64,000 nucleotides of DNA from Sphingomonas jaspsi DSM 18422 (GCF_000585415.1 NZ_KK073876.1:679810-743809); one strand, 5' to 3'. Positions 25,013-35,627 are shown, counted from the stretch's first letter. Translations and numbers: made by a program. The notes: generated by a model from the sequence alone, not told the origin.

Positions 25013-26359
25013 CTAGCGGCGGCTGCGACGAAGCGCGCGGTCGAGCAGGGCGTCGTCGCCGACCAGTTCGACCACTTCGTGGACGCCATTGGCGTTGCGA
25101 CGGGTAATGACCAGCGCGAATTCCTCGTTGGTCGCAAGCTGTGCCAGCGCCAGTGGCGTGGCGGCGCGCAGCCGAGTTTTGGCCAGCACCGCATGGTCGA
25201 CCGCGTCGGGCTTGTCGGGACGGCGCGCCTTGCGTTCGGCCGCGACCAGGCCCTTGAGGCCGCCGTCGGCATCCTCGAGGAATTTGTGGAAACCGCCGAA
25301 ATCGACGCCCATGCGTTCGGCATAGGACAGCGCCGCGGCGAATTCGGTAAGGCGGGTTTTGTCGTAATCGACGCCGAAGACGAGCTTGACGATCGGCGTC
25401 ATCGGCGCGCGTTCCTGCGCCTTTACGCCTGCGTCTTCGAGGATTTCGGCATATTCTTCGGGCACGCGGCGGCACGCCACGGCGAAATCATAGGCCATGT
25501 CGAGCGCGCGGTAGAGCGCGGCGCGGCTGCGGCCGTCGGCCTGCTTGCAGACCTCGGCGCTTTCGCGCGCGGCCCACAGGCGGTCGGCAAGGCCGGCGTC
25601 GGCGTCGACGCTGATCTCGCTCGCCTCATCATCGGCCGGGTCGGTTTCGATCGCGATGGCGTCGGCCAGCGGCCCGTCTTCCCAGACCAAGTGCGGCACG
25701 GCGGCGCCCGCATCGGCACCGGCTTCGACCGGTTCAGCCGCTTCGGCCAGGTCGAGGACGTCTTCGTCCGCCTCGTCGGTTTCGGGTTCGAGCGGCGGCA
25801 GCGCGGGGCGGATCACCTGCGCGACCTGTCCGGCTTCCCCGGCATCCTTCCAGTTGATGACGCCGTAGATGAAATCGATGGTGTCGCCGTCGCTGCTGAA
25901 CGGCATTAGGATGCCGCGGTAGCAGATGTTGTGACCGCGCTGGTTGACGAATTCGGCTTCAAATCCGACCGGAGCGCGGTTGGCGATGATTTGCATATAA
26001 TGGTCGGTAAGGCGGCTCAGCAGCGAGCGGCCCGGAACGTCGGCGATCGATTTGATGTCGTCGCCCAGCCCGCATTCCTCGCGGATGGCGGTGCCGATGT
26101 ACGGCGTCGCCGGGTTGTCGCCGCCCTCGGTGAAATCGAGCAGCACGCTATGCGGGCCGAAGTCTTGGATATCGCCCGGCTCGAGATCCTCGATCGAAGG
26201 ATAGTCGCGCCCATCGAGCAGCGAGCACCAGTAATTATAGGCGCGCACATGCATGCGGCGCTCGTCGGTGCCGATCGCGTTCGACACATCGGGCTCCGGT
26301 GCTGCCGGCGTTGCGGCCGGCAGGTCGAAGTCGGACGGGTGATCGGAATAGCTGTCCAC
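25013..26359 (-). CDS. PAS-like (PAS_5 type) domain protein, function unknown
   Basis: About 448 residues. Residues ~40-170 (RAYNYWCSLLDGRDYPSIEDLEPGDI ... FGPHSVLLDF) match the alphaproteobacterial PAS_5/DUF1457-like sensor fold. A very acidic linker (~195-265) follows, then a helical C-terminal domain of ~180 residues with no recognised motif. No kinase, cyclase or DNA-binding signature was found, so signalling would need a partner. GTG 26359 is chosen as start because no ATG lies upstream in frame; a TTG at 26416 is the alternative. It lies next to tRNA-Thr and the island boundary but on the ancestral chromosome side. Confidence 0.7.
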   Translation of the reverse strand: MDSYSDHPSDFDLPAATPAAPEPDVSNAIGTDERRMHVRAYNYWCSLLDGRDYPSIEDLEPGDIQDFGPHSVLLDFTEGGDNPATPYIGTAIREECGLGDDIKSIADVPGRSLLSRLTDHYMQIIANRAPVGFEAEFVNQRGHNICYRGILMPFSSDGDTIDFIYGVINWKDAGEAGQVAQVIRPALPPLEPETDEADEDVLDLAEAAEPVEAGADAGAAVPHLVWEDGPLADAIAIETDPADDEASEISVDADAGLADRLWAARESAEVCKQADGRSRAALYRALDMAYDFAVACRRVPEEYAEILEDAGVKAQERAPMTPIVKLVFGVDYDKTRLTEFAAALSYAERMGVDFGGFHKFLEDADGGLKGLVAAERKARRPDKPDAVDHAVLAKTRLRAATPLALAQLATNEEFALVITRRNANGVHEVVELVGDDALLDRALRRSRR

Positions 26360-26529
26360 GCGTAAAAACCCCGCAAATCTCCAAATCCGGTCCAATTTGA
26401 AGGATAAGCGTTGCAAAAGCGTTAAGCATATTTGGCGACGCGCGATGGGTTTCCGGCAAATTCAGGACAGGCTTGCGGGGCGAAACGAGGCCGTGTAGGG
26501 GCGCAATCCGCAACGGCCGTCGCGCCCAA

Positions 26530-26605
26530 GCCGCTTTAGCTCAGTTGGTAGAGCACCTCATTCGTAATGAGGGGGTCACAGGTTCGAGTCCTGTAAGCGG
26601 CACCA
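26530..26605 (+). tRNA. tRNA-Thr (anticodon CGT)
   Basis: A full cloverleaf: acceptor GCCGCTT/AAGCGGC, D arm GCTC/GAGC, anticodon stem CCTCA/TGAGG with loop TTCGTAA (anticodon CGT, reads ACG), T arm ACAGG/CCTGT with TTCGAGT. The genome encodes the CCA (26603-26605). Its 3' half is the integration site of the island. Confidence 0.97.
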
Positions 26606-26606
26606 T
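26561..26606 (+). repeat. attL: 46-bp direct repeat within tRNA-Thr
   Basis: Bases 26561-26606, from the anticodon loop to one base past CCA, are identical to 49775-49820. This is the signature of site-specific integration by a tyrosine recombinase into a tRNA 3' end, which leaves the tRNA intact. Confidence 0.93.
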
Positions 26607-26719
26607 CCGTTTTATGCGCCTTTGAGAAGGCAAATTCACGGCGACCCTCTTAAAGCACGTTCGTTTGTGGGGTGCGCGTGGGTCGATGTTTTCGTGACGA
26701 GTTCATGCCGCCGAACGCT

Positions 26720-29700
26720 CTATATCTCGCCGCCCACGCCCTTAAATTTGGCGACAAAGTCCGAGACTTTCTGGAACACGGAATTCTTCTTTTTGAGGTA
26801 GTCCGGGTTTAGGGGGCTCATTTTCGGCAAGATGTCTTTCAAATCATTGCCGTTTTCACTCGCAAATTCTCGTTTGATGGAGTTTGTAACATAGCGCTTG
26901 GCGGCCTCAGGGTTTAGGTTCTCTGCTGCCACAAGCTCATCAAATTCACGGCGCTGCTCGCCCTGAGCAAATGCGAAGAACGCTTCGATCACACCATCCT
27001 TGCCGTCGATCTCATCAAGATTGGTTTGACTGATGAATTCGACGATCAAACCTTCCTTTGCACGATTGCCTAGGCTCGCCCGGATCAAGCGGCGGGCTTC
27101 CTCGATCAGATCGCCTTTATCTTTCGCGTGACGATTCTTCTCGAAAATGAGCTCTAGAATGTAGTCGAGATTGATCTCTTGAGACTTCAGGAGGTCGACT
27201 TCAAAGACAACATCATCCCAATCGAGCGTCGACTCTTCGCGCTCTGCCGATTCCTTCTCTCGCCGCAACCAATCACGAATGTCGTTGTAGGTGGATTTGT
27301 AATCTTGAATTTTCCGCTCAGCCGGTAGCTTCACGACCGCCAGCTTTTCGATGTCGTCGTCAGTCAGATGATAGAGTTCTTTAAAAGACTCTATGGCCTC
27401 TGTGTCGCTTCGGTCGAGGTCTTGAAAGGCCCTCAAGGCAACGAACTCGTCGAAGTTTTGAAGGATGTTTTCGGCCCTGAGGAACTCGCCAAATAGCTTT
27501 GCAAAGTCCTTCTTGTCTGCTTCCTTGAAAATCTCGCTGGGGTTAGGAAAGCGGTGCTCCAGCTCATCCAGGATCGTTGTAAGCCCTCGGCAGGCTGCCC
27601 CGGAAGCGATGTCGGAGAAGCCGTCCATGTATTCCTGATAGCTTTTCTCCAGCACGACGTTCTTTGTGTTGCTGTCGCCAAACAAGGTGATGGCATCGAT
27701 GGTCGCCTGCTCCAGATTACGGAACGCGACGATGTTGCCGAACGTCTTCGTTGCATCGAAGATTCGATTGGTGCGGGAGTAGGCCTGGATCAACCCGTGG
27801 AAACGGAGATTCTTGTCAACAAACAGTGTGTTAAGCGACGGAGCGTCGAAGCCGGTCAGAAACATTCCAACCACGATCAGTAGGTCTACTTCCTTGGACT
27901 TCACCCGATTGGCGAGGTCACGGTAGTAGTTCTGAAATCCGTTTCCGTCCGTGCTGAAACTCGTACCAAACAGCGAATTGTAGTCCCGGATAGCCGCGTT
28001 CAAAAACTCTTTGCCGCTGCTCTCAAGAGCGGACACATCGAAGCTTTCGTCCAGAATCTCGCCGATCGCGTTCTGCTCCTCATTCGCCGCGAACGAAAAA
28101 ATTGTGGCGATCTTGAGGGACTTTTCGCTGTCACTTTGCAGCTGATTCAAGGCTTCGTAATAGAGCTTGGCGGCGTCCACGCTGCTTACCGCAAACATCG
28201 CATTGAAGCCGCCGCTTCCAAGATTGGTGCGGTGCGTTTTCTGGCGAAAATTGTTCAATATGTATTGGGAAACTTCCCGAATACGCTGAGGGTGCAACAG
28301 GGCCTTCTTGTTCTCAGCAGCGCTGAGTTTGGCCTCATCCTGTTCCTCTTCGATCTCTCTGAACTTCGGCCGAACGTCATTATAGTCGACCTTAAACTTG
28401 AGAACCTTCTCGTCCCGGATCGCATCCGTGATCACATAAGAGTGGAGTTCCTGGCCGAAGACGCTGGCGGTGGTTTCTGCACCTGATGCGTTTTGCGGGA
28501 AGATGGGGGTTCCCGTGAAGCCGAACTGGTAGAAGCGCTTGAACTTCTTCTTCAGGTTCTTCTGCGCCTCGCCGAACTGACTGCGATGGCACTCGTCGAA
28601 GATGAAAACCACTTCCTTGTCATAGACAGGCAAGTCGCTCTCGCTCTTCATCAGGTTGTTTAACTTCTGGATCGTGGTGACGACGATCTTGTTGTCGTCC
28701 TTCGCCAGATTGCGCTTGAGCGCAGCCGTGTTCTCAGAGCCATTAACGCTGTCGGGCGAAAATCGCTGATATTCCTTCATCGTCTGGTAATCGAGGTCCT
28801 TACGGTCAACGACGAAAAACACCTTGTCGATGAAATCTAACTCGGTAGCCAAACGTGCCGCCTTGAAACTCGTCAGTGTTTTGCCCGAGCCGGTGGTGTG
28901 CCAGACATATCCTCCGCCCTCCGGCTTGCTCCAGGTCTTTGCGTTATGAGAGCTTCTTATTTTCCACAGAATGCGTTCGGTTGCGGCGATCTGATAGGGC
29001 CGCATGATCAGCAGCGTCTCGCTCACATCGAAGACGGAGTAGTGCAATAGAACATTGAGAAGCGTGTGCTTCTGCAAGAACGTGGCGGTGAAATCCTTCA
29101 GGTCTTTGATCAGACCGTTGTCGGCCTTCGCCCAGTTCATCGTGAAGTCGAAACTGTGCTTGTTGCGCTTCGTAGTGTTGGCAAAATATCGTGTATCGGT
29201 GCCGTTGGAGATCACGAACATTTGCAGGAACTTATAGAGCGAATTTTCGCTGTTGAAGCTCTCCTTGCTGTAGCGGTGAATCTGGTTGAACGCCTCGCGA
29301 ATGGCGACGCCGCGCTTCTTCAGCTCGATTTGCACCAAGGGTAGGCCGTTGACGAGGATCGTCACATCATATCGGTTGGCATGAACGCCGGTCTGTTCAA
29401 ACTGCTTGATGACCTGAAGCTTGTTGCGCGCGATATTCGTCTTATCGAACAGGTAGATATTTTGGATGTGCCCGTCATCGAAGACGAAATCGTGGATGGA
29501 ATCGTCGTGGACCTTGCGCGCCTTCTCGATGATGCCATCGCTGGGTTTGTCGAGGTAGGTTTCGACAAAGCGCAACCATTCCGCATCGGAGAATTCCACG
29601 CTGTTGAGAGCGTTTAGCTGCAACCGCACATTGGCGAGCATGGCCTCAGTCGATGCGATATCAGGGCGGAACTCGTAGCCTTGGCTACGCAGATCCTTGA

Positions 29701-29821
29701 TGAGTTCGCGCTCCAACTCATCTTCGCTCTGATAATGGTCAGCGGCAACCCACTCGCTGGCATATTTGTCCAGAACAATGAAGTTCTTAGACTCCGCGAT
29801 CGGTTTTGTGTGCTCAACCAT
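26720..29821 (-). CDS. hsdR: Type I restriction endonuclease subunit R (EcoR124I-like)
   Basis: The product has 1033 residues, almost the same as EcoR124I HsdR. The nuclease PD-(D/E)XK motif is D152 ... E166-x-K168 (RYDVTILV ... QIELKKRG), with the Q and Y residues in [10 protein letters not shown]. The helicase Walker A TTGSGKT is at about 309-315, the DECH box (FIFDECHRS) at about 409-412 and FTGTP follows. It translocates DNA with ATP and cleaves at random sites away from the HsdS target. ATG 29821 overlaps the ATPase gene by 8 bp. It is the last gene of the operon and reads toward the tRNA. Confidence 0.96.
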   Translation of the reverse strand: MVEHTKPIAESKNFIVLDKYASEWVAADHYQSEDELERELIKDLRSQGYEFRPDIASTEAMLANVRLQLNALNSVEFSDAEWLRFVETYLDKPSDGIIEKARKVHDDSIHDFVFDDGHIQNIYLFDKTNIARNKLQVIKQFEQTGVHANRYDVTILVNGLPLVQIELKKRGVAIREAFNQIHRYSKESFNSENSLYKFLQMFVISNGTDTRYFANTTKRNKHSFDFTMNWAKADNGLIKDLKDFTATFLQKHTLLNVLLHYSVFDVSETLLIMRPYQIAATERILWKIRSSHNAKTWSKPEGGGYVWHTTGSGKTLTSFKAARLATELDFIDKVFFVVDRKDLDYQTMKEYQRFSPDSVNGSENTAALKRNLAKDDNKIVVTTIQKLNNLMKSESDLPVYDKEVVFIFDECHRSQFGEAQKNLKKKFKRFYQFGFTGTPIFPQNASGAETTASVFGQELHSYVITDAIRDEKVLKFKVDYNDVRPKFREIEEEQDEAKLSAAENKKALLHPQRIREVSQYILNNFRQKTHRTNLGSGGFNAMFAVSSVDAAKLYYEALNQLQSDSEKSLKIATIFSFAANEEQNAIGEILDESFDVSALESSGKEFLNAAIRDYNSLFGTSFSTDGNGFQNYYRDLANRVKSKEVDLLIVVGMFLTGFDAPSLNTLFVDKNLRFHGLIQAYSRTNRIFDATKTFGNIVAFRNLEQATIDAITLFGDSNTKNVVLEKSYQEYMDGFSDIASGAACRGLTTILDELEHRFPNPSEIFKEADKKDFAKLFGEFLRAENILQNFDEFVALRAFQDLDRSDTEAIESFKELYHLTDDDIEKLAVVKLPAERKIQDYKSTYNDIRDWLRREKESAEREESTLDWDDVVFEVDLLKSQEINLDYILELIFEKNRHAKDKGDLIEEARRLIRASLGNRAKEGLIVEFISQTNLDEIDGKDGVIEAFFAFAQGEQRREFDELVAAENLNPEAAKRYVTNSIKREFASENGNDLKDILPKMSPLNPDYLKKKNSVFQKVSDFVAKFKGVGGEI

Positions 29822-30971
29822 TCTGCTCAACCTGCTGCCAGTAGCTGTAATTCTCTTTGATGTGATTTAGCAGAAACGCCACGACCTGTTTCTCTTCGGG
29901 AGATGGTTCGGAGATGGCCTCACTCGAAAGAGTGCTGTGGCTGGTAAACTGAATGATGCGGTTAAAGTACGACTGTTTGTCGTCGGGTAACAATTCGGAC
30001 CACCTTGGATACCCCAGAAAGCTCGCCGTTTTTTCGTACAAGTTGCGGAGCAAAGTGAAGTGAAACCGTTCGATTGCGTTGCTTGCGATCGCTTGCTCCA
30101 ACAGCTTTTTCAAATGCAGGTGATATGAGAAGCTCTGATTGGAATCGCCTTGCTTTTCAACCAACTCGAACGTGCCGTCATCCAACCGCCCGAGCAGGTA
30201 GCAAGCTTTGCTTCCTAGTTCATTGTGCAGCACGTTATAGAAAAGCGGACTGTGTGTCGTAATGACGAATTTCAACGGTTCAGGGGCGCGCTTGATCAAG
30301 GCGGCGAGGTCTACCGCCAGCTGGATAAGGTGATTCTCGTCAAGGGAAGTTACAGGGTCATCGATGAACACGTAGGATAGGTTGTTGAATTGATCGCTAT
30401 CACGATCGCCCGGTTCCGGCACGCTCAGCACGTCGATCACGACTTCAAGCAGCGTGTAGAATATGCTCCAGATGAAGTTGCTTTCCTCGCCCTTGGAAAT
30501 TTTCAGATTGCCGGTTCCCTCGTCGCCCGTTTCCATTGAGAAGGTGACTTCGGAAAACGCTTTGACGGTCGCCTCGCTGCCGTCCGGACCAATACGCTGA
30601 TACTCTTCGTTAAAAGTCGGGGTCAGTTTATCGTTAGCGTAGCGCTGAAAATTCCTCGTAATGTTGGGTTCCTGGCCCTGCTCCAGCAATATCCAGTCGG
30701 TGAAGGAGTTCGGCTGAATGACTAGCCTGGGCTCGGCATCATTGAGCAGGTCATTGTCCCAATAGAACAGGTCTTCGGTGTGGGCATTGTAATAGAGGAT
30801 TTTTTGCCGCGTCGGCTCAGCGTCCTCGTCGCCGTCCGGCTTTGGCGCAACCAATTCTTTCAGAGCACGGGACAAGCGGGTCTTGCCGTTACCATTGAAG
30901 GCATAAATCAACTGAACCTTCTTGTCGGCGTCGTGCAGCTTTTGCGCGATCTCTTCGAGGGACTTGCTCAC
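29814..30971 (-). CDS. AAA/SMC-like ATPase embedded in the type I RM operon (RloA/RloC-like)
   Basis: The product has 385 residues. Walker A is [15 protein letters not shown] (about 23-37), an ABC-like signature lies in [12 protein letters not shown], Walker B is [13 protein letters not shown] and the switch His is in [13 protein letters not shown]. These are the features of compact RloC/OLD-like ATPases often linked to type I RM loci (rlo genes). The anticodon-nuclease residues of RloC are not seen and the coiled-coil insertion is short. The start is GTG with a 4-bp overlap to hsdS. Its job is unknown; it could sense DNA or restriction status, or act as a separate abortive module. Confidence 0.8.
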   Translation of the reverse strand: MSKSLEEIAQKLHDADKKVQLIYAFNGNGKTRLSRALKELVAPKPDGDEDAEPTRQKILYYNAHTEDLFYWDNDLLNDAEPRLVIQPNSFTDWILLEQGQEPNITRNFQRYANDKLTPTFNEEYQRIGPDGSEATVKAFSEVTFSMETGDEGTGNLKISKGEESNFIWSIFYTLLEVVIDVLSVPEPGDRDSDQFNNLSYVFIDDPVTSLDENHLIQLAVDLAALIKRAPEPLKFVITTHSPLFYNVLHNELGSKACYLLGRLDDGTFELVEKQGDSNQSFSYHLHLKKLLEQAIASNAIERFHFTLLRNLYEKTASFLGYPRWSELLPDDKQSYFNRIIQFTSHSTLSSEAISEPSPEEKQVVAFLLNHIKENYSYWQQVEQNG

Positions 30972-32209
30972 GCCTGAGTAGCCTCTTCTGGCTTGGGAAA
31001 ACTCAGGAGCAGGTCGCGATAATATTCATATTGCTGGTTTCGCAACGCGATTTCGCGCGGAAGGCCCGCGCTGAGCGAGGTGGTGAGCGTGTCGAATTTG
31101 TCGAGGATCGCGACAATCCGACCCTGGGCACTTTCCTGTTTGGGGATGGGGATCATAATCTTGGCCAGATTTTCGACGTTTACGCGCCTCACCTTCGTAC
31201 CCGTGACGTATGGTCGCTTTTGCTTCTGAAATTGCTCAGTCTGAAAGAAGTACGACACATATTTCGGATCGAGGTTGTGGGCATAGAAGCAAGCGTCGCT
31301 GCTAACTGCGATGTCGCTTTCGCCGAGCCAAGCGACTGCCTTGCACACATCGTCGTCGTTCTCGCTTGTCGTCGCGATTACCAAATCCCCTTGCTTTGCC
31401 ATCTTGGCCTTGCGGGCAAAATCTGCGGTGACAAAGCTCTTGGTTGAGTGCGTGAACGTACCATAGTGAGTGTAGATTTGGCCGTAATGAATGCAGCCAA
31501 CGCCATCCCCCACAAAATCCTTCTTTTGTAGCCCGCCGCCGCGCGTGAACGCACCAAGCCGCTCATCACCCAACGCCAAATAATCGGCCTCTCCGTCGCC
31601 AAAGGTGAAGAGAGCTTCGCGGTAGTGCTTGTATTGTCTTTTCCGCGCATCAAGCTCGGCGGTCAGCTCGGCGGTCAGCTCGGCGGTCAGCTCGGTGAAG
31701 CTATCCAGGATCCGAACAATCTCCGCCTGAATCGCGAGTGACTTTTTCGGGTTGTCCGGGCAGGGGATCGGGATTGAGTATTCTTTGCGAATAACAGACG
31801 GGTGGGCCTTTTTAGTGTAATCGAAAACCTTGATTGCCCAAGCCGCTGACAGAGAATGAAATAGATAGCGGGTTATTAATTTTTCCGGCTGTAGCACGCG
31901 CAGCCATCCGCATACATTGGTTACCGAATATTTGTGAGGGCTTCGGTGGAAAAACCGCCCACCGCCGTCAATTGACCAAGTAAGGCGCTCATCATCGAAC
32001 ATGAATTTGCCGTAGCGTCCGAACTCGCCTTGGTTGCTGGCAGATGAAGAATAGACCGGGAAATCCCCGGGAGTATTGGCCAAATCATTTTTTGAAATTA
32101 CGTTGCCTCTGCCTAGCTTGACGAGGCCTGCGTCTTCTAAGTCACCGAGCAGCAGCCACTCAACGTCAGCGCCATCCAGCAACTTTCCCAGAAAGCCCAG
32201 ATCACTCAC
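30968..32209 (-). CDS. hsdS: Type I restriction-modification specificity subunit S (EcoR124-like)
   Basis: The product has 413 residues. Two target-recognition domains are separated by a conserved helix that starts with repeated TAEL units ([15 protein letters not shown], about 173-187) and continues [14 protein letters not shown]; a second such helix closes the protein ([15 protein letters not shown]). By family each domain reads one half of a bipartite site, and the TAEL copy number sets the gap between the halves. The start is GTG, overlapping the hsdM stop by 4 bp. The target sequence cannot be predicted here. Confidence 0.94.
   Translation of the reverse strand: MSDLGFLGKLLDGADVEWLLLGDLEDAGLVKLGRGNVISKNDLANTPGDFPVYSSSASNQGEFGRYGKFMFDDERLTWSIDGGGRFFHRSPHKYSVTNVCGWLRVLQPEKLITRYLFHSLSAAWAIKVFDYTKKAHPSVIRKEYSIPIPCPDNPKKSLAIQAEIVRILDSFTELTAELTAELTAELDARKRQYKHYREALFTFGDGEADYLALGDERLGAFTRGGGLQKKDFVGDGVGCIHYGQIYTHYGTFTHSTKSFVTADFARKAKMAKQGDLVIATTSENDDDVCKAVAWLGESDIAVSSDACFYAHNLDPKYVSYFFQTEQFQKQKRPYVTGTKVRRVNVENLAKIMIPIPKQESAQGRIVAILDKFDTLTTSLSAGLPREIALRNQQYEYYRDLLLSFPKPEEATQA
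31654..31689 (-). repeat. Three perfect 12-bp tandem repeats inside hsdS
   Basis: The unit GCTCGGCGGTCA (plus strand) occurs at 31654-31665, 31666-31677 and 31678-31689, followed by a partial fourth. It encodes the TAEL spacer repeats of HsdS. Unit gain or loss keeps the frame. Confidence 0.95.
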
Positions 32210-33750
32210 GCCTCGATCTCCGCGATAATCGAGTCAATATCGGCGCGTAGCTGGTCGATCTTTGCGACGGTGGATTTCAGCTCGGCGTTCAGAGCGTTAA
32301 TATCAATCAGCTCCCGAGTGTCTTTAGGCTTCAAGTAGGCGCTAACCGACAGATTAAAGTCAGCCCCGACAATCCGCTCATAAGAGACGGTTTCCGCGAC
32401 ATGCGGCACCTCTTCCTTGCGGCTGAAAACCTCCATGATCTTGGCGATGTGCTTATCATCCATGAAGTTGTTGTTGGTGCCCTTGCGAAAGAACTCCTGG
32501 CCTGTGGCGTCGATAAACTGTACGCCCGTATCGGTCTTGTTCTTGGCCAGCACCAGAATGTTGACGGCAATGGTCGTGCCGAAAAACAGGTTAGGCGCGA
32601 GGGCAATGACGGTTTCAACATAGTTGTTGTCGACCAGATATTGGCGGATTTTCTGCTCTGCCCCGCTGCGATAGAAAATGCCGGGGAAGCAGACGATTGC
32701 AGCGCGTCCCTTGGCCGACAGATAGTGAAGGGCGTGAAGCACAAAGGCGAAGTCCGCCTTGGACTTGGGCGCCAGCACCCCGGCCGGAGCAAAGCGTTCG
32801 TCATTGATCAGCGTGGGATCATCCGATCCCTTCCAGCGGACCGAATAAGGCGGATTGGAAACGATCGCGTCGAACGGTTTCTCATCCAGGAACTGCGGAT
32901 GTTCGAGTGTGTTGCCGTTCCGGATGTCGAACTTGTCATAATTGATGTTGTGCAAGAACATGTTCATGCGGGCGAGGTTGTAGGTCGTGTAGTTGATTTC
33001 CTGCCCGAAAAATCCGTCCTCGATGATATGATCGTCGAATTGCTTTTTGGCCTGCAAGAGCAGTGACCCGGAGCCAGCGGCAGGGTCGTAGATCTTGTTG
33101 ACGCTGGTTTGTCCGTGCATCGCCAGCTGCGCGATCAGCTTGGAGACGTGCTGCGGCGTAAAAAACTCGCCGCCCGACTTGCCCGCATTGGCCGCATAGT
33201 TCGAAATCAGAAACTCATAGGCATCCCCGAACAGGTCGCCTTGGTTGTCTTCAAATTTCAGAGGCAGTCCCGCAACGCCCTTCAGGACCGCCGCCAGACG
33301 GGTGTTCTTTTCCTTCACCGTATTGCCCAGGCGATTGCTGGTTGTGTCGAAGTCCGAAAACAGGCCTCGGATATCCTCTTCGGATGGATAGCCGTTTGCG
33401 GAGCTCTCGATCGCCTTGAACACGGCCGCCAGATCGGTGTTCAAGCTGTCATTGGTGTTAGCGTTGGCTGCGACGTTTGCGAACAGTTGGCTGGGGTAGA
33501 TGAAGTACCCTTTGGTTTTCACCGCATCGACCTTGGCTTCCTGCGGAATGGCACTGTCTGCCATTGACGCATAGTTGATGCTATCATCGCCCGCCTCGAT
33601 GTAGTCAGTGAAATTCTCGCTGATGAACCGGTAAAACAGAGCGCCCAAGACGAACTGTTTGAAGTCCCAGCCATCGACCGCGCCTCTTACATCGTTGGCG
33701 ATGGCCCAAATCTGTCGATGCAAGGCATCACGCTGTTGTTGGCTGGTCAT
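32206..33750 (-). CDS. hsdM: Type I restriction-modification DNA adenine methyltransferase subunit M
   Basis: The product has 514 residues. The SAM-binding motif is [11 protein letters not shown] (about 222-232), the catalytic NPPY is at 299-302 ([11 protein letters not shown]), and [14 protein letters not shown] is the family signature. It methylates N6 of adenine in the HsdS-defined site as an M2S complex. It overlaps hsdS by 4 bp and a small upstream reading frame by 4 bp. Its length and overall pattern fit the EcoR124I (type IC) branch. Confidence 0.96.
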   Translation of the reverse strand: MTSQQQRDALHRQIWAIANDVRGAVDGWDFKQFVLGALFYRFISENFTDYIEAGDDSINYASMADSAIPQEAKVDAVKTKGYFIYPSQLFANVAANANTNDSLNTDLAAVFKAIESSANGYPSEEDIRGLFSDFDTTSNRLGNTVKEKNTRLAAVLKGVAGLPLKFEDNQGDLFGDAYEFLISNYAANAGKSGGEFFTPQHVSKLIAQLAMHGQTSVNKIYDPAAGSGSLLLQAKKQFDDHIIEDGFFGQEINYTTYNLARMNMFLHNINYDKFDIRNGNTLEHPQFLDEKPFDAIVSNPPYSVRWKGSDDPTLINDERFAPAGVLAPKSKADFAFVLHALHYLSAKGRAAIVCFPGIFYRSGAEQKIRQYLVDNNYVETVIALAPNLFFGTTIAVNILVLAKNKTDTGVQFIDATGQEFFRKGTNNNFMDDKHIAKIMEVFSRKEEVPHVAETVSYERIVGADFNLSVSAYLKPKDTRELIDINALNAELKSTVAKIDQLRADIDSIIAEIEA

Positions 33751-33935
33751 CCGTCAAAACCCCAAATTCGAATAGGCACAGGCAGTCCCGCATCGCCGTC
33801 AATCAATAGGACTGGAAGCAAGGAAGGTCGGCAGTCAAGAATAGACATCCTTAAGGCGTACCAAACCCCTATCGTTCGGTAACGCGCAAATTTTGTCACC
33901 TTATTTGGAAATGCCGCAAAGCTGGCGAGGGTCAA
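33747..33935 (-). CDS. Small reading frame between the XRE gene and hsdM, 62 aa
   Basis: It would start at TTG 33935, overlapping the XRE stop by 3 bp, and its TGA overlaps the hsdM ATG, so it fills the gap exactly. The product ends in [27 protein letters not shown] sequence and has no recognised domain. The exact fit suggests a coupling or control peptide, but the start codon is weak and it may only be leader RNA. Confidence 0.3.
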   Translation of the reverse strand: MTLASFAAFPNKVTKFARYRTIGVWYALRMSILDCRPSLLPVLLIDGDAGLPVPIRIWGFDG

Positions 33936-34147
33936 TTATCAATAGGTTTCAGCAAATGGTGAGCCTCAACACCTAGCGCCTTTGCCAGCCGGTCCGCCGC
34001 ACGAACCGATGGGTTCCGCGTCCCTCGCTCAAGATCGCTGATGTAGCTGCGTTCCATGCCAACTTCGAGCGCCAGTTGCTCCTGGGTCATGCCCTTTCGC
34101 TTCCGGTAACGCCGGACATTTTCACCAAGGAGCTGAACCACGTCCAT
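33932..34147 (-). CDS. XRE-family helix-turn-helix regulator
   Basis: The product has 71 residues. It is a Cro/C1-type HTH domain over almost its whole length: LGENVRRYRKRKGMTQEQLALEVGMERSYISDLERGTRNPS. It lies directly upstream of the hsd genes in the same direction, so it is probably a controller (C protein-like) of the RM operon; this is inferred from position and size. ATG 34147 is preferred over a GTG seven codons upstream. A divergent gene starts at 34288, so 34148-34287 should hold operators for both. Confidence 0.85.
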   Translation of the reverse strand: MDVVQLLGENVRRYRKRKGMTQEQLALEVGMERSYISDLERGTRNPSVRAADRLAKALGVEAHHLLKPIDN

Positions 34148-34287
34148 GCAAATGATGTGGCCGTGCACCTGCGTTCTAGTCTGTAGACCAATCGTGTCAT
34201 TTTCGCTTGCTCGTCAACCGGCCGTCGGGAACGAAGGGCTCGGAATGTGAGCGCAAACTATCAACGCTCACCTTCAAAGGGGGAATA

Positions 34288-35001
34288 ATGAGTAAACGTA
34301 CCGTCGAAACTTCAAGCTTAGCTTTAGCCGCACGAGGTTTGCTGGGCCGAAGAGCGCAAGTCTGGCAATGGCTTGTGGTCGCAATTGTCGGTTTGTTCGC
34401 GCTCAGCCTGCGAATGAACATTTATCAACTCTCCGCTCCCAACGCTCCGCTGATCCTATTTTGGTCGACCATGGCAATTGGCATGGTGATCGCGGCCGCC
34501 CATATGCCGCCAGCTTTTTTCCGCTTGCCTCGCTTCGCCAAAGTCATGGCCTATTTGTGCATCCCGACATATGTGGTGCTGTACGGGTTCGCGCTCGGCC
34601 AAGTTGGCGAGGCATGGGAGAGAACCCCTAAAGGCGCCGCTGAAGCCAAGCAGGCCGAAATCGACCGCCAGAATGAGTTGAAAGAGGAAGCGGAAAGCCG
34701 CCGATTGGACGCGGAGCTTGCTACAGCGGCAAAGGAACAGGAAAGGGCAGGCAAGCTGATCGCACAGCTCCAGCGATGCTTTCCGGTGTCCCAGGCCACG
34801 GTCCGTAGCAGCCTGCACAATCCTCATGCTTTCGAACTCGTGGACACGACGGCGATTGAGTCGGACTTTCGCGGGCGTAATGTCGCTATGACCTTTCGGG
34901 GCGAAAACGGTTTCGGCGCGCTTCGTACTTGGGTCATCAAAGCCAAAATCGATCCCAGCGATTGCAGGGTTTTGGACATCGGCGAACCTGAACAAGCATG
35001 A
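34288..35001 (+). CDS. Membrane protein with coiled-coil segment, unknown function
   Basis: The product has 237 residues. Three hydrophobic helices lie in the first half: WQWLVVAIVGLFALSL, LILFWSTMAIGMVIAAA and VMAYLCIPTYVVLYGFAL. A charged coiled coil (about 138-185) and a C-terminal globular part of about 50 residues follow. A purine-rich AAAGGGGGAA precedes the ATG. No family was recognised. It is divergent from the XRE-hsd operon and lacks any visible partner; a sensor or immunity role would be guesswork. Confidence 0.65.
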   Translation: MSKRTVETSSLALAARGLLGRRAQVWQWLVVAIVGLFALSLRMNIYQLSAPNAPLILFWSTMAIGMVIAAAHMPPAFFRLPRFAKVMAYLCIPTYVVLYGFALGQVGEAWERTPKGAAEAKQAEIDRQNELKEEAESRRLDAELATAAKEQERAGKLIAQLQRCFPVSQATVRSSLHNPHAFELVDTTAIESDFRGRNVAMTFRGENGFGALRTWVIKAKIDPSDCRVLDIGEPEQA

Positions 35002-35044
35002 TCTGAAGCCGAACAAGCCCTCAGGGCGATCCCACATCAACAGC

Positions 35045-35080
35045 AGCGCCTGCGGAGCAATCCGTGGGCGCTTTTCTTTC
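35045..35080 (+). terminator. Intrinsic terminator-like hairpin before gene 35092
   Basis: AGCGCC (35045-35050) pairs with GGCGCT (35067-35072), with an inner CGGA/TCCG pair, followed by TTTCTTTC. It ends only 12 bp before the next ATG, so it may terminate the upstream gene or attenuate the downstream one. Confidence 0.55.
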
Positions 35081-35091
35081 GGAGATGCCAC

Positions 35092-35511
35092 ATGATTAGC
35101 ATCCGCGAAGATACGGCGCTTTTACGCGCCCTCGAACTGCCCATTGACGACCGATTGAAACGCCTACTTCGAAAACGACGAAGGCAGCTTGGCGAGGATT
35201 TCGAGCTGACCGAACTTGCGCATTTCCTTGTGGTGCAGCCGGCCGATAAATTGCCTGCGCTGGAGCGGGCGCTAGGGTTTGATGTCCTAGTCAATCAGGT
35301 CGATGGCTCGCGCTTCGGCCAAGCGGATTTTAGTCCAAGTTCGGAATGGATCGCCGACCACGGTTTCTGCTTCGAGGCGGTCTTCGTTTTTGAGGATAGC
35401 GGCTATGGCCACGTCCTTGTCGTGCCGAAAACCGAAGGTATTGATACAAACCTGATCGCGTTTTGCGAGCAATTCGCTTTGCCCGGTGCCGAGTGTCAAA
35501 CGAGGGCCTGA
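35092..35511 (+). CDS. Hypothetical protein, paralogue of 35649 gene (copy A)
   Basis: The product has 139 residues. It shares with the gene at 35649 the pattern ...LxxLxHxx(V/I)xPxD...LxF..L.N..DG.RF....F.P....(I/L)..H..(C/W)FE....... and a final C..FA motif, so the two are ancient tandem duplicates. It is soluble, acidic and cytoplasmic by composition. I do not recognise the family. A terminator-like hairpin ends just before its ATG, which is preceded by TTTCGGAG. Confidence 0.65.
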   Translation: MISIREDTALLRALELPIDDRLKRLLRKRRRQLGEDFELTELAHFLVVQPADKLPALERALGFDVLVNQVDGSRFGQADFSPSSEWIADHGFCFEAVFVFEDSGYGHVLVVPKTEGIDTNLIAFCEQFALPGAECQTRA

Positions 35512-35595
35512 TCGCCAAGAACCCGTTCACTTAATGGTATAGCCCCAGCGAGCCTCACACATCGCGAACGGCTGACCGAACCCACCAATCCCATC

Positions 35596-35627
35596 GCGCC
35601 CCCGGACCCTCCGGCGGGCGTTTTTTT
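35596..35627 (+). terminator. Intrinsic terminator before gene 35649
   Basis: CGCCC-CCGG, loop, CCGG-C-GGGCG followed by TTTTTTT (35621-35627). It is a strong hairpin placed 21 bp before the next ATG, the same arrangement as at 35045. Confidence 0.75.

Noticed and set aside
25013-26416. Longer start (TTG 26416) for the PAS-like gene
   Set aside because: The extra 19 codons lack a ribosome binding site and look non-coding; GTG 26359 keeps the full domain.
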